Below are positions 15,700-22,783 of a DNA stretch of 36,582 bases, piece after piece (position 1 is the stretch's first letter; each line of letters starts with the position of its first letter). Origin of the DNA: an uncultured Eubacteriales bacterium (GTDB taxonomy: Bacteria; Bacillota; Clostridia; Oscillospirales; UBA644); assembly GCA_959604355.1 (NCBI GenBank), contig CAUHAO010000018.1, positions 1 through 36,582 on the forward strand, read 5' to 3'. The position numbers were made by a program, and so were the translations under genes. The notes below the pieces were generated by a model. That model worked only from the letters and a program-made list of their open reading frames with translations. It ran no database searches and was not told the origin of the DNA.

Positions 15700-16434
15700 A
15701 TGTTTGAAACAGAGAGAATAAAAAGCGAGTGCATAGACTGGATACGCGATTTTTTTGAAACGAACGGGAAGGGCTGCAACGCCGTCGTCGGTATATCGGG
15801 CGGCAAAGACAGCTCCGTCGTCGCGGCTCTGTGCGTCGAAGCGCTGGGAAAAGAGCGCGTCGTGGGCGTACTGATGCCCTGCGGCGAGCAGAGTGATATA
15901 GATATGGCGTATCTGCTTGTCAATCATCTGGGGATAAGACATTTTGAAATAAATGTCGGACAAACGGTGCAAGCCGCGCTTGACAGTATCGGCAAGGTCG
16001 GTCTGATCAGTCAGCAGACAAGAACGAATCTTCCGCCGCGGATACGGATGGCGACGCTTTATGCCGTAAGTCAGAGCTTGAACGGAAGGGTTGCCAACAC
16101 CTGCAATCTTTCCGAGGATTATGTCGGGTATGCGACAAGGTACGGCGACGGTGCGGGGGATTTCAGTCCGCTGAGCAATCTTACCGTTACGGAAGTGAAG
16201 CTGCTCGGTTCGGCGCTCGGACTTCCGAGGGAATTGGTCGAGAAGCCGCCTATTGACGGCCTTTGCGGAAAAACCGACGAGGATAATCTCGGCTTTACAT
16301 ATGAAAAGCTGGATAAATATATTCGCACGGGGCAGATAGACGATGCGTCGACAAAAGAAAAAATAGACCGACTGCATCAGCTCAACCGCTTCAAGGTTCT
16401 GCCCATGCCGGCTTTTTGCCCGGAAATCCGGTGA
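15700..16434 (+). CDS. nadE: NAD synthetase, ammonia-dependent
   Basis: The 244-residue protein adenylates nicotinate adenine dinucleotide and amidates it to NAD. The N-type ATP-pyrophosphatase P-loop SGGKDSS is at residues 33-39, and the deamido-NAD site follows (TCNLSEDYVGYATRYGDGAGDFSPL). No glutaminase (nitrilase) domain is present, so it uses free ammonia. It is the last gene of the plus-strand amidation cluster and is followed by a terminator-like hairpin at 16482-16520. The final residues are slightly shorter than in some homologues but motifs are intact. Confidence 0.94.
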   Translation: MFETERIKSECIDWIRDFFETNGKGCNAVVGISGGKDSSVVAALCVEALGKERVVGVLMPCGEQSDIDMAYLLVNHLGIRHFEINVGQTVQAALDSIGKVGLISQQTRTNLPPRIRMATLYAVSQSLNGRVANTCNLSEDYVGYATRYGDGAGDFSPLSNLTVTEVKLLGSALGLPRELVEKPPIDGLCGKTDEDNLGFTYEKLDKYIRTGQIDDASTKEKIDRLHQLNRFKVLPMPAFCPEIR

Positions 16435-16481
16435 GCACAGATACCGCTGTTTTGTGCAGATATGCCGCCGTCGCTCACGCA

Positions 16482-16530
16482 CCCGTCCGGAAGCCTGTTT
16501 CATCGCGACTTCCGAACGGGACGCTTTTCA
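16482..16530 (+). terminator. Terminator after nadE
   Basis: CCCGT and CGGAAG (16482-16493) pair with CTTCCG and ACGGG (16509-16520), with one mismatch between the two helices. ACGCTTTTC follows. It ends the asnB-guaA-pyrG-nadE transcript before the tRNA promoter. Confidence 0.6.
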
Positions 16531-16583
16531 TCCGCACACGACAAAAACGGCTAAAAGTTCGCAAAAATATTTCATTTACCCTA

Positions 16584-16612
16584 TTGAAATCCGACGATTA
16601 TTGTGGTATACT
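16584..16612 (+). promoter_or_regulatory. Promoter of the tRNA-Arg/tRNA-His unit
   Basis: TTGAAA (16584-16589) and TATACT (16607-16612) have 17-base spacing, with the tRNA 5' end 29 bases beyond the -10 box. No strong terminator is evident before tRNA-His, so both tRNAs and the Arg array may be on one precursor. Confidence 0.75.
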
Positions 16613-16640
16613 ATATAAGCCGATTTGATGAGAGCAAGAT

Positions 16641-16717
16641 GCGCCTGTAGCTCATCTGGATAGAGCAACTGCCTTCTAAGCAGTAGGTAGGGGGTTCGAG
16701 TCCCTCCAGGCGCGCCA
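16641..16717 (+). tRNA. tRNA-Arg (anticodon TCT)
   Basis: A cloverleaf is readable. The acceptor strands GCGCCTG and CAGGCGC pair, the anticodon stem ACTGC/GCAGT closes the loop CTTCTAA with anticodon TCT (reading AGA), and the T arm has GGTTCGAGTCC. The 3' CCA is encoded (16715-16717). Its last 20 bases are repeated three more times downstream. Confidence 0.96.
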
Positions 16718-17075
16718 TAGAAGCGAATGGTGGGGCGAGAAGCTGAGCGGCACAGAGCAACAGTCCGGGGGACTGTTGTGACCGCGAGGAGACCGAGCCG
16801 CGAACGGCGGCGAGAAGAGTCCCTCCAGGCGCGCCATAGAAGCGAATGGTGGGGCGAGAAGCTGAGCGGCACAGAGCAACAGTCCGGGGGACTGTTGTGA
16901 CCGCGAGGAGACCGAGCCGCGAACGGCGGCGAGAAGAGTCCCTCCAGGCGCGCCATAGAAGCGAATGGTGGGGCGAGAAGCTGAGCGGCACAGAGCAACA
17001 GTCCGGGGGACTGTTGTGACCGCGAGGAGACCGAGCCGCGAACGGCGGCGAGACCGAGTCCCTCCAGGCGCGCCA
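16698..17075 (+). repeat. Tandem array of tRNA-Arg 3' ends (119-120 bp units)
   Basis: The tRNA-Arg tail (GAGTCCCTCCAGGCGCGCCA) recurs at 16817, 16936 and 17056, giving three spacer units with periods of 119, 119 and 120 bp. Each unit is almost identical and holds a perfect 9-bp hairpin, CAACAGTCC with GGACTGTTG around GGG, flanked by GCGG and CCGC. Every copy keeps the CCA. The layout resembles the E. coli tyrT repeats, which also contain the terminal bases of the tRNA. Long minus-strand frames through it are repeat artefacts. Confidence 0.95.
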
Positions 17076-17100
17076 TAGAAGCGGATAGAAAAATGAATAT

Positions 17101-17178
17101 GGTGGGTATAGCGTAGTTGGTTAACGCGTCAGTTTGTGGCACTGAAGACCGTCGGTTCGAATCCGACTATCCACCCCA
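17101..17178 (+). tRNA. tRNA-His (anticodon GTG)
   Basis: The acceptor strands GTGGGTA and TATCCAC pair, with the extra G(-1) at 17101 opposite C, as expected for tRNA-His. The anticodon loop TTGTGGC holds GTG. CCA is encoded at 17176-17178. It lies 25 bases after the Arg array and is itself followed by a tandem array of its 3' end. Confidence 0.95.
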
Positions 17179-17742
17179 TAGGAAACAGACAAGCCATAAG
17201 GTGAGTCTGTTTCTTTATTTCTTATGGTGTGAATATGTTTCGGAAGTGAAAGCGAGCGTACATGCAGGGCGAAAGACCGAGACCGTCGGTGTGCGCAGCG
17301 ATTTTCCGGGCGGAAAATCAAAGCCTGCGGCTTTACGCGTACCGAGTACGCGCTGCGACAATGACGTCGTCGCAAAAATGCCCTTGCGAGCAAGCATTTT
17401 TGCTCCTCATACCGAATCCGACTATCCACCCCATAGGAAACAGACAAGCCATGAGGTGTGTCTGTTTCTTTATTTCTTATGGTGTGAATATGTTTCGGAA
17501 GTGAAAGCGAGCGTACATGCAGGGCGAAAGACCGAGACCGTCGGTGTGCGCAGCGATTTTCCGGGCGGAAAATCAAAGCCTGCGGCTTTACGCGTACCGA
17601 GTACGCGCTGCGACAATGACGTCGTCGCAAAAATGCCCTTGCGAGCAAGCATTTTTGCTCCTCATACCGAATCCGACTATCCACCCCATAGGAAACAGAC
17701 AAGCCATGAGGTGAGTCTGTTTCTTTATTTCTTATGGTGTGA
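17158..17742 (+). repeat. Tandem array of tRNA-His 3' ends (255 bp units)
   Basis: The tail CGAATCCGACTATCCACCCC plus A ends the tRNA and recurs at 17413 and 17668; both periods are exactly 255 bp. Each tail is followed by a terminator-like hairpin and then, in the full units, by a run of small hairpins: GATTTTCC with GGAAAATC, AAAGCC with GGCTTT (loop TGC), CGCGTAC with GTACGCG (loop CGA), and GCAAAAATGC with GCATTTTTGC. The period is a multiple of three, so artificial open frames run through it on both strands. Confidence 0.95.
17182..17220 (+). terminator. Terminator after tRNA-His (repeated in the array)
   Basis: GAAACAGAC (17182-17190) and GTCTGTTTC (17205-17213) pair perfectly and are followed by TTTATTTC. 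Two more copies come with the repeat units, at about 17437 and 17692. Confidence 0.8.
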
Positions 17743-17766
17743 TTGAGATAAAGAGAGGTATAGCAC

Positions 17767-18303
17767 ATGGTCATATTAATCGGAGGCAGCAGTCATGTCG
17801 GGAAAACGCTGATTGCTCAAAAGTTTCTTGAAAAGTATAAATATCCGTATTTGTCGCTGGATCATCTCAAAATGGGAATGATACGCGCGGGTATCACAGA
17901 TCTTACGGTGAACGATGACTACGAAATGCGGTATTATCTGTGGCCGATCGTCGCGGGAATAATTAAAACGGTTGTGGAGAATGAGCAGAATCTTATAATC
18001 GAGGGCTGCTATATCCCCGCCGAATGGAAGGACAGCTTCACGCCGGGCTATCTTGATCAAATCAGATGTGTTTTTGTTGTAATGAGCGAAGAGTATATCA
18101 GAAACAATGCCGACAGCATCGCTCAGAAAGCAAATGTGATAGAAAAACGGGTCGAGGACAATGTGGATATTGACAGACTGGTGATGTGCAGTAAGCACTT
18201 CAAGGCGGACTGCATTGAACGCGGTATCTGCTGTCTGGAAATCCGCGATAAATTTGATATTGAGCAAATCGTGAAGCAAGCCGCCGCCATGCTCGGACTG
18301 TAA
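17767..18303 (+). CDS. P-loop kinase-like protein, function unknown
   Basis: The 178-residue protein begins with a Walker A motif (GGSSHVGKT, about residues 6-14) right at the N-terminus. YLSLDHLKMGMIRAG follows, like small-molecule kinases of the adenylate-kinase/zeta-toxin/2-phosphoglycerate-kinase type. LIIEGCYIP (about 78-86) looks like the Walker B/substrate strand. A C-terminal helix region ends the protein. The substrate cannot be told from the sequence. A modest GAGAGG site precedes the ATG. It lies just beyond the tRNA-His array and ends at a strong bidirectional terminator, so it is its own transcription unit or is read through from the tRNAs. Confidence 0.75.
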   Translation: MVILIGGSSHVGKTLIAQKFLEKYKYPYLSLDHLKMGMIRAGITDLTVNDDYEMRYYLWPIVAGIIKTVVENEQNLIIEGCYIPAEWKDSFTPGYLDQIRCVFVVMSEEYIRNNADSIAQKANVIEKRVEDNVDIDRLVMCSKHFKADCIERGICCLEIRDKFDIEQIVKQAAAMLGL

Positions 18304-18320
18304 CGGTGCGCAAGATTTTG

Positions 18321-18352
18321 AAAAGGCTCCCTTGTACAAAGGGAGCCTTTTT
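18321..18352. terminator. Bidirectional terminator
   Basis: GGCTCCCTT and AAGGGAGCC flank a short loop (GTACA). AAAA lies on the left and TTTTT on the right, so it works for the kinase gene (plus) and the MntR-like gene (minus), which converge here. Confidence 0.9.
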
Positions 18353-18383
18353 GTCATGCTTTTTATGCGGTTGAAACGTCGTT

Positions 18384-18767
18384 TCAGCCTTTGCTGTCGG
18401 GGAAGACGGAAGCAACGTGGGCTTTTATCGCGTCGAAAGAGGTCTGGCTGATGTCGTGCTCTATCTTGCAGGCGTCCTCCGTTGCGGTTTCCTTGTCGAC
18501 ACCGAGGGAAATGAGAAATTCCGTGAGAAACGTGTGGCGTTCATAGATGCGCTCGGCAATTTCGAGCCCCGCGGGTGTGAGGCGTATCGCGCCGATGGGG
18601 CTGACGGTTATGTAGCCGCCGCTTTTGAGCAGACCGAGGGCGCGGCTGACGCTTGGTTTTTTATAGCCCATGTATTCGCCGATATCTATGGCGCGGACAA
18701 AGTCGCTCTTTTTTGAAAGGACGAGCACCGTTTCGAGGTACATTTCGCCCGATTCCTGCAATGTCAT
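18384..18767 (-). CDS. DtxR/MntR-family metal-dependent repressor
   Basis: The 127-residue protein has the N-terminal winged helix (LQESGEMYLETVL; VRAIDIGEYMGYKKPSVSRALGLLKSGGYI) and a metal-binding/dimerisation region with ERHTFLTEFL and the late motif EDACKIEHDIS, which contains the Glu and His ligands of MntR-type proteins. It lacks the SH3-like domain of long DtxR forms. It probably senses Mn or Fe and represses uptake genes. The start at 18767 is set by GGGGGA upstream; longer frames run into repeat sequence. A metal transporter is not present next to it. A palindromic promoter suggests self-regulation. Confidence 0.88.
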   Translation of the reverse strand: MTLQESGEMYLETVLVLSKKSDFVRAIDIGEYMGYKKPSVSRALGLLKSGGYITVSPIGAIRLTPAGLEIAERIYERHTFLTEFLISLGVDKETATEDACKIEHDISQTSFDAIKAHVASVFPDSKG

Positions 18768-18792
18768 TGCCGTTTCCCCCGTGAAAAGCTTC

Positions 18793-18833
18793 TGTATATT
18801 ATACAGTATACACCCAAAACGGGGATTTGTCAA
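18793..18833 (-). promoter_or_regulatory. Promoter with overlapping dyad upstream of the MntR-like gene
   Basis: On the minus strand, TTGACA (18833-18828) and TATACT (18810-18805) have 17-base spacing. The -10 region lies in an inverted repeat with arms TGTATA and TATACA (about 18812-18793), a plausible operator for the encoded repressor or another regulator. Bases 18834-18913 show nothing recognisable. Confidence 0.65.
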
Positions 18834-18913
18834 GTGGGGATATGCGGGAATGGCGCGGGCGAGAAAAAAGTGTGTTTTGAGCGAAGGAAAAGCTTTGTTC
18901 TGCGCGGCGGCGC

Positions 18914-18991
18914 GGCGGAATATGACGGATAGAATGCGGAAGATGAGGCGCGGCGGCGCGGAATATGAAGGGTAGAATGCGGAAGTTGAGG
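18914..18991. repeat. R1 tandem repeat (2 copies), host site
   Basis: Two copies of the ~41-bp R1 unit (GGATAGAATGCGGAAGATGA, then GGCGCGGCGGCGGAATATGA) start at 18927 and 18970. The last copy runs into the 5' arm of the hairpin cluster at 18992. R1 recurs at 22356-22540 and 23601-23704, always next to such a cluster. Confidence 0.85.
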
Positions 18992-19079
18992 CGCGGCGGC
19001 GCAAATTTTCCGCGGAAAATTTGCGAGCCGTGCGGCTCGGAGAGCCGCACGGCTTACGCGCGGGGCGCGCGCCGCCGCG
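18992..19079. repeat. Cloverleaf-like multi-hairpin element A, 3' of the blaR1-like gene
   Basis: Outer arms CGCGGCGGCG (18992-19001) and CGCCGCCGCG (19070-19079) enclose three hairpins. Hairpin 1 is a perfect palindrome at 19002-19023 with arm CAAATTTTCC. Hairpin 2 has 13-bp arms AGCCGTGCGGCTC and GAGCCGCACGGCT around GGA (19026-19054). Hairpin 3 is CGCGC and GCGCG around GGG (19057-19069). It begins two bases after the stop codon of the minus-strand gene ending at 19082. No T run follows, so it is not an ordinary terminator. Confidence 0.85.
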
Positions 19080-19081
19080 GG

Positions 19082-21805
19082 TTATTTTATCCTTGTAACA
19101 TCCTGCAGTTTGTATGTGCCGTTGCTGTTTTGCTTGAACGTGACGTCGTATTCGGCAAGGATAGATGTGTCGGATTCGAGTTTTTCGCGGTTAAGGCCGG
19201 GAAAAACAACGCTCAACCCCATGTTATGTGCAGACGTTATAAAGTTTTCTATCGCCGCTTTTGCAACGGATATATCGCTGTCTTCGCCAATGCCTGTCGC
19301 CAGGAGAAGGTCCGTTTTTTGCCTGTCTGCGTAGAGCCTTGCGGTCTGTTCGGTATAGTCGTATTCCGGCATACCGTACTTGACGCGGATGACTATCGAG
19401 CCGTCGGAGCGCACGTCGTAGCCGACGGGAATGCAGAGGGGCGTTTCTTCTGCCATGTATTCGTCGTATCCGTCTCCTGCGCAAAGCATGGGAACGAGGT
19501 TGTAAAACTTGCCGTCAAAGGTGATTTGCGCAACATGCGTATTTACAACTGTCGTTGAGTCTTTGAAAAGTCTGATATCCGTGCTGTAGCCGAAAAGACG
19601 ATGAAGGAATATCTGCGCGTCTTCGGCAGAAAGGGAGAAACGAACGGATTCATACGGGAGGTCGCAAAGCATCTGTCTTTCCGCTTCGGGGTTGTCGTGC
19701 AGGTATGAGCGCACGACCATTTCGAGCGCGATCTGCGGCGTGACGGATTTGTCCGGAATAAATCGGAAATCCGTGCCGTAGAACGTCGTGAAGATGTCTT
19801 CGACCGCGCCCGAGATGATTTTCTCGTCGCCGTCATCCCAGCCGTGAGAGAACAGGAGCCTGTCGGCGGCAAAGAGCGTCCGGGCGGTGATGTGCCAGTC
19901 CTCCCGGTATTTCGAGTCTGTGTATCGGCTGTATTTCGGGTCGATGAATTTACTGAGAGTTATCGGCTTATGCACGCCGCGCACCGCGCTGTCGAAGGAA
20001 TTGTCGATGATGAGGAATTTTTCGATGACGGTGAATTCGTCTTTTCGGGCGACGCAGACGTACGCCTCGGTGGACGTTTCCATGTCGTCCGCCGTGCCCT
20101 TTACAACGATTCGGTGATACGTTTTGCCTTCGCTCTGCACCGTTTCGACGGTCTCGGCGGTATACGTCATGCGGATTATGCGCGGGCGATGGGCGGCGTA
20201 ATGACCGAGCGCGTCGATGTAATCGACAATGGAGTCCTCGCAGGAGTAGAGAAGGGCGTTGAGCGGTGTGCCGTTGAGGGCGTTGAACCAGTCGACGGCG
20301 AAGTTTTCGGCAAAGCCGCGCGTGTCCGTCATCGGAGCGGGCTTGAAAGACTCTGTGAAAATCGAGTATTTGCCGTCGTGATAAAGAGGCGAATTTTCGG
20401 TGTCGATTTTCACGGGCGTGCCGTCGGCGCCGAGTATCTGCACGGTCATGTTTTCGGTGAATTCATAGCCGTCGGCGGGGGTGAACGAGATGTACAGAGC
20501 GTGGTCAAGCCCTTCGCCAAAGACGGTATGGCGGTCGATGCCGCGCCCCGTGGTCATGTCGTACCAGCCCGCGTATACCGAATACGGCGCGCCGTCGGGA
20601 AGGTATACGTTCGGCTCTGCCGCCGCCTGACTCGCGTATATCACGGCAGGAATATCGACGGTGACGGTGACGCAGTCTATCTGCGTGAGTGAGGGTCGCT
20701 CCGTCGGGCCTGTCGGGTCTGTCGGGGCCGTCGGGTCCGTGGTGTCGGTGGGGGCAACGGGGTTGAAGACGCACGCGGCGGTGACGCAGAGGCAGAGGAG
20801 CGTTGCGGCGAGCGTGAGGCGGAATTTCGGTTTTTTCCATTTGAGCGCGTTTTTGATGCGGCTTGCGACGGACGTTTCACCGAAAGCGAGCGGGCTCGGG
20901 GTCGGGAAGCGCGTGTCGGCGGCAAAAGAGAGCAACGTCGACGAATACTGCTTGCAGATGTTCGCGCCCGAGCCGAGAACCTTCTCGTCACAGCTCATTT
21001 CCATGTCTTTGTTCATTAAAATGAACGCCGCCCAGCAGAAAGGATTGAACCAATAGAACGCGAGAAGTGTAAACGCAAGGAGCTTTACAATGTGGTCGAG
21101 GCGTTTGATGTGGCAGCGTTCGTGCGCGAGGACGAAGGACTGTTTTTCCGCGTCGAGGCCGTAGGGAACATATATTTTCGGGCGGAAAATGCCGAGAATG
21201 AACGGCGAATTTACCCTTTCGGACGCGAAAACGCCGTTTTCGACGCGCGTCGCGGTGGAAAGGTCGCGCTTGAGGCGCAGATATGTAATGACGCCGTAGA
21301 TGAGCATTGCCGCGATGCCGACGAGCCAGATGACGGTCGCGATTGTGAGGAATATCTGTAAAGGGTCGGCACTTGTCATGGGCGGCGGGGTTATCGGGTC
21401 GGCGGGGAGTATGGGGTCTGTCGGCAGGATGGGATTTGTCGGGATTACCGGCTCCGTCGGCAGGATGGGGTTTGTGGGAATTATCGGGTCGGCAGGGAGT
21501 ATCGGGTTTGAGGGAATGACGGGATTTGTCGCAATGACGGGGGGGACGCCTATATCCATGGAAACGCTCGAAGCATGGTCACCGACGGGGGTGCTGACGA
21601 CGCCTTTTCGGGGAATGAGATTGAAAAGGCTTACAAAGGAGCGCAGGGAAACGGGGCAGCAAAGACGGAACGCGGCGACCGCCCAGAGCGCGTACGAGTA
21701 TTTTTTCGGGGCTTTTTTAAGCATGAGCCGTGCAAGGATTATCGCGACGATGACGATGCTCGCGGTGAGGGAAAGATTGACGGCTTTAAGCATAATGTCG
21801 GTCAT
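19082..21805 (-). CDS. BlaR1/M56-type membrane metallopeptidase sensor with unusual extracellular part
   Basis: The 907-residue protein has N-terminal membrane segments (about 8-30, 38-60), a Pro-rich linker of about 47 residues (94-140) made of 6-residue PILPTD/NPVIPT-like repeats, a third membrane segment (150-172), and an M56 zinc protease region with HERCH (228-232) and SCDEK (271-275). A fourth membrane segment (about 330-350) precedes a Thr/Asp/Pro linker (TDPTAPTDPTGPT) and a ~540-residue outer domain without the penicillin-binding serine motifs of real BlaR1. In the BlaR1 scheme, signal binding outside activates the protease, which leads to repressor removal. The partner repressor is the next gene upstream (29-base gap). 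The sensed signal is unknown. Confidence 0.85.
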   Translation of the reverse strand: MTDIMLKAVNLSLTASIVIVAIILARLMLKKAPKKYSYALWAVAAFRLCCPVSLRSFVSLFNLIPRKGVVSTPVGDHASSVSMDIGVPPVIATNPVIPSNPILPADPIIPTNPILPTEPVIPTNPILPTDPILPADPITPPPMTSADPLQIFLTIATVIWLVGIAAMLIYGVITYLRLKRDLSTATRVENGVFASERVNSPFILGIFRPKIYVPYGLDAEKQSFVLAHERCHIKRLDHIVKLLAFTLLAFYWFNPFCWAAFILMNKDMEMSCDEKVLGSGANICKQYSSTLLSFAADTRFPTPSPLAFGETSVASRIKNALKWKKPKFRLTLAATLLCLCVTAACVFNPVAPTDTTDPTAPTDPTGPTERPSLTQIDCVTVTVDIPAVIYASQAAAEPNVYLPDGAPYSVYAGWYDMTTGRGIDRHTVFGEGLDHALYISFTPADGYEFTENMTVQILGADGTPVKIDTENSPLYHDGKYSIFTESFKPAPMTDTRGFAENFAVDWFNALNGTPLNALLYSCEDSIVDYIDALGHYAAHRPRIIRMTYTAETVETVQSEGKTYHRIVVKGTADDMETSTEAYVCVARKDEFTVIEKFLIIDNSFDSAVRGVHKPITLSKFIDPKYSRYTDSKYREDWHITARTLFAADRLLFSHGWDDGDEKIISGAVEDIFTTFYGTDFRFIPDKSVTPQIALEMVVRSYLHDNPEAERQMLCDLPYESVRFSLSAEDAQIFLHRLFGYSTDIRLFKDSTTVVNTHVAQITFDGKFYNLVPMLCAGDGYDEYMAEETPLCIPVGYDVRSDGSIVIRVKYGMPEYDYTEQTARLYADRQKTDLLLATGIGEDSDISVAKAAIENFITSAHNMGLSVVFPGLNREKLESDTSILAEYDVTFKQNSNGTYKLQDVTRIK

Positions 21806-21833
21806 AAAATTTGTCTCCTTTCGGGGGCGACTG

Positions 21834-22196
21834 CTAATCTTCTCTATATTCGTCGATGAGTTTCTTCAGCTCTTCCGCCTGGGACGCGGAAATTTTCCTG
21901 CCGCCGAGGAAAGAGACGAGAAAGCCCGGCAGAGAGCCTTCAAACGTGTTTTCGATGAAGCGGTTGCTCGCATATGCGCGCACGCTTTTGCGCCCGACGA
22001 GGGACGAGACGACTGTCTGTTCGTTCTTGAGGAATCCTCTGTCGCAGAGTTTTTTGAGTTCGGTGTATGTCGTGGACTTTTTCCAGCCGAGGTTTTCGGC
22101 GCACAGCTCGACAAGGCGGCGCGATGTCAGCGGCTCGTTGTCCCAGACGACGTTCATAAAGCGGTATTCGCTTTCGCAGAGCTTCAATTCTTCCAT
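21834..22196 (-). CDS. BlaI/MecI-family transcriptional repressor
   Basis: The 120-residue protein has the family winged helix: LCESEYRFMNVVWDNEPLTSRRLVELCAE, then the recognition helix WKKSTTYTELKKLCDRGFL, and a C-terminal dimerisation/cleavage region (LPGFLVSFLGGRKIS, EELKKLIDEY). Length matches BlaI (about 120-130). It is followed by the blaR1-like gene, the usual repressor-sensor operon. Upstream lie a promoter and two inverted repeats with the same core, so self-repression is likely. AGGAGGA lies 5-6 bases before the ATG. Confidence 0.93.
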   Translation of the reverse strand: MEELKLCESEYRFMNVVWDNEPLTSRRLVELCAENLGWKKSTTYTELKKLCDRGFLKNEQTVVSSLVGRKSVRAYASNRFIENTFEGSLPGFLVSFLGGRKISASQAEELKKLIDEYRED

Positions 22197-22209
22197 TGTA
22201 TCCTCCTGT

Positions 22210-22267
22210 GGTCTATTATCGTAGACCTTTGCAATTACAGTCTATATCAATAGACCACGTTTGTCAA
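22210..22267 (-). promoter_or_regulatory. Promoter with two BlaI-type operators
   Basis: On the minus strand, TTGACA (22267-22262) and TAGACT (22244-22239) have 17-base spacing. Operator 1 has arms GTCTAT and ATAGAC with a 4-base centre (22255-22240) and covers the -10 box. Operator 2 has arms GGTCTA and TAGACC with a 6-base centre (22227-22210) and sits between the start of transcription and the ribosome site. Both share GTCTA, which differs from the TACA/TGTA-type boxes of staphylococcal BlaI. Confidence 0.8.
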
Positions 22268-22355
22268 GGGGGACGGAGAAAAGTTTACATTTTTGTCAAA
22301 ATAGGGGCGAGGGTAGATGTTGAGAGGGGGGCGGGGGCGCGGCGCGGAATACGAC

Positions 22356-22540
22356 GGATAGAATGTGGAAGATGAGGCGCGGTGCGGAATATGAAGGATA
22401 GAATGCGGAAGATGAGGCGCGGCGGTGGAATACGACGGATAGAATGCGGAAGCTGAGGCGCGGCGGCGGAATATGACGGATAGAATGCGGAAGATGAGGC
22501 GCGGCGGCGGAATGCGACGGGTAGAATGCGGAAGATGAGG
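22356..22540. repeat. R1 tandem repeat (5 copies)
   Basis: Copies begin at 22356, 22396, 22437, 22478 and 22519 (periods 40, 41, 41, 41). Each carries GGATAGAATGCGGAAGATGA and ends with the same GC-rich arm that forms the outer stem of the following hairpin cluster. Bases 22268-22355 before it show only G-rich sequence. Confidence 0.9.
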
Positions 22541-22621
22541 CGCGGCGGCGCGCGTTCCCGAGGGAACGCGAAGGGCGTCCCCATGGGGACGCCCTGCAAT
22601 TTCTCCGAAATTGCCGCCGCG
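22541..22621. repeat. Cloverleaf-like multi-hairpin element B
   Basis: Outer arms CGCGGCGGC (22541-22549) and GCCGCCGCG (22613-22621) enclose three hairpins. These are GCGTTCCC/GGGAACGC (22552-22569), a palindrome with arm AGGGCGTCCCC (22572-22595), and GCAATTTC/GAAATTGC around TCC (22596-22614). Identical to element C at 23705-23785, and unlike A, D and E in sequence but similar in fold. Confidence 0.87.
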
Positions 22622-22630
22622 AGTGGGGGG

Positions 22631-22770
22631 TGTGCGAAGAAACGAGAGGGGTGCGAGAAAACGAAGGGGGGGAGATGTGCGAGAAAACGAGGGGGGAGAG
22701 ATGTGCGAAGCAACGAGGGGAGAGATGTGCGAAGCAACGAGGGGGGAGATGTGCGAGGAAACGAGGGAGT
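22631..22770. repeat. R2 short tandem repeat
   Basis: About six imperfect copies of a 22-26-base unit containing GATGTGCGAGAAAACGAGGG. It fills the space between the hairpin cluster and R3. The same array type recurs at 23798-23909. Confidence 0.85.
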
Positions 22771-22783
22771 TATCTTTTACTAT

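Noticed and set aside
14803..16503. 566-residue open frame antisense to pyrG and nadE
   Set aside because: It spans two well-conserved genes on the opposite strand and shows only low-complexity shadow composition.
16641..17178. tRNA genes as the attachment site of the prophage
   Set aside because: Host genes of about 5 kb lie between the tRNAs and the first phage gene, and no integrase or matching attachment repeat is seen near the phage edge.
16576..17774. Long open frames on both strands across the tRNA arrays (about 190-217 residues)
   Set aside because: They translate the 119- and 255-bp repeats and tRNA sequence, lack ribosome sites, and stay open mainly because 255 is a multiple of three.
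18992..19079. Multi-hairpin element as an ordinary intrinsic terminator
   Set aside because: Several consecutive hairpins, an enclosing stem and no T run; a termination role is possible but the structure is far larger than needed.
18992..22621. Multi-hairpin clusters as tRNA or tRNA-like genes
   Set aside because: Size and cloverleaf shape are suggestive, but there are no T-arm or D-arm consensus bases, no credible anticodon loop (loops of 2-4 bases) and no CCA end.
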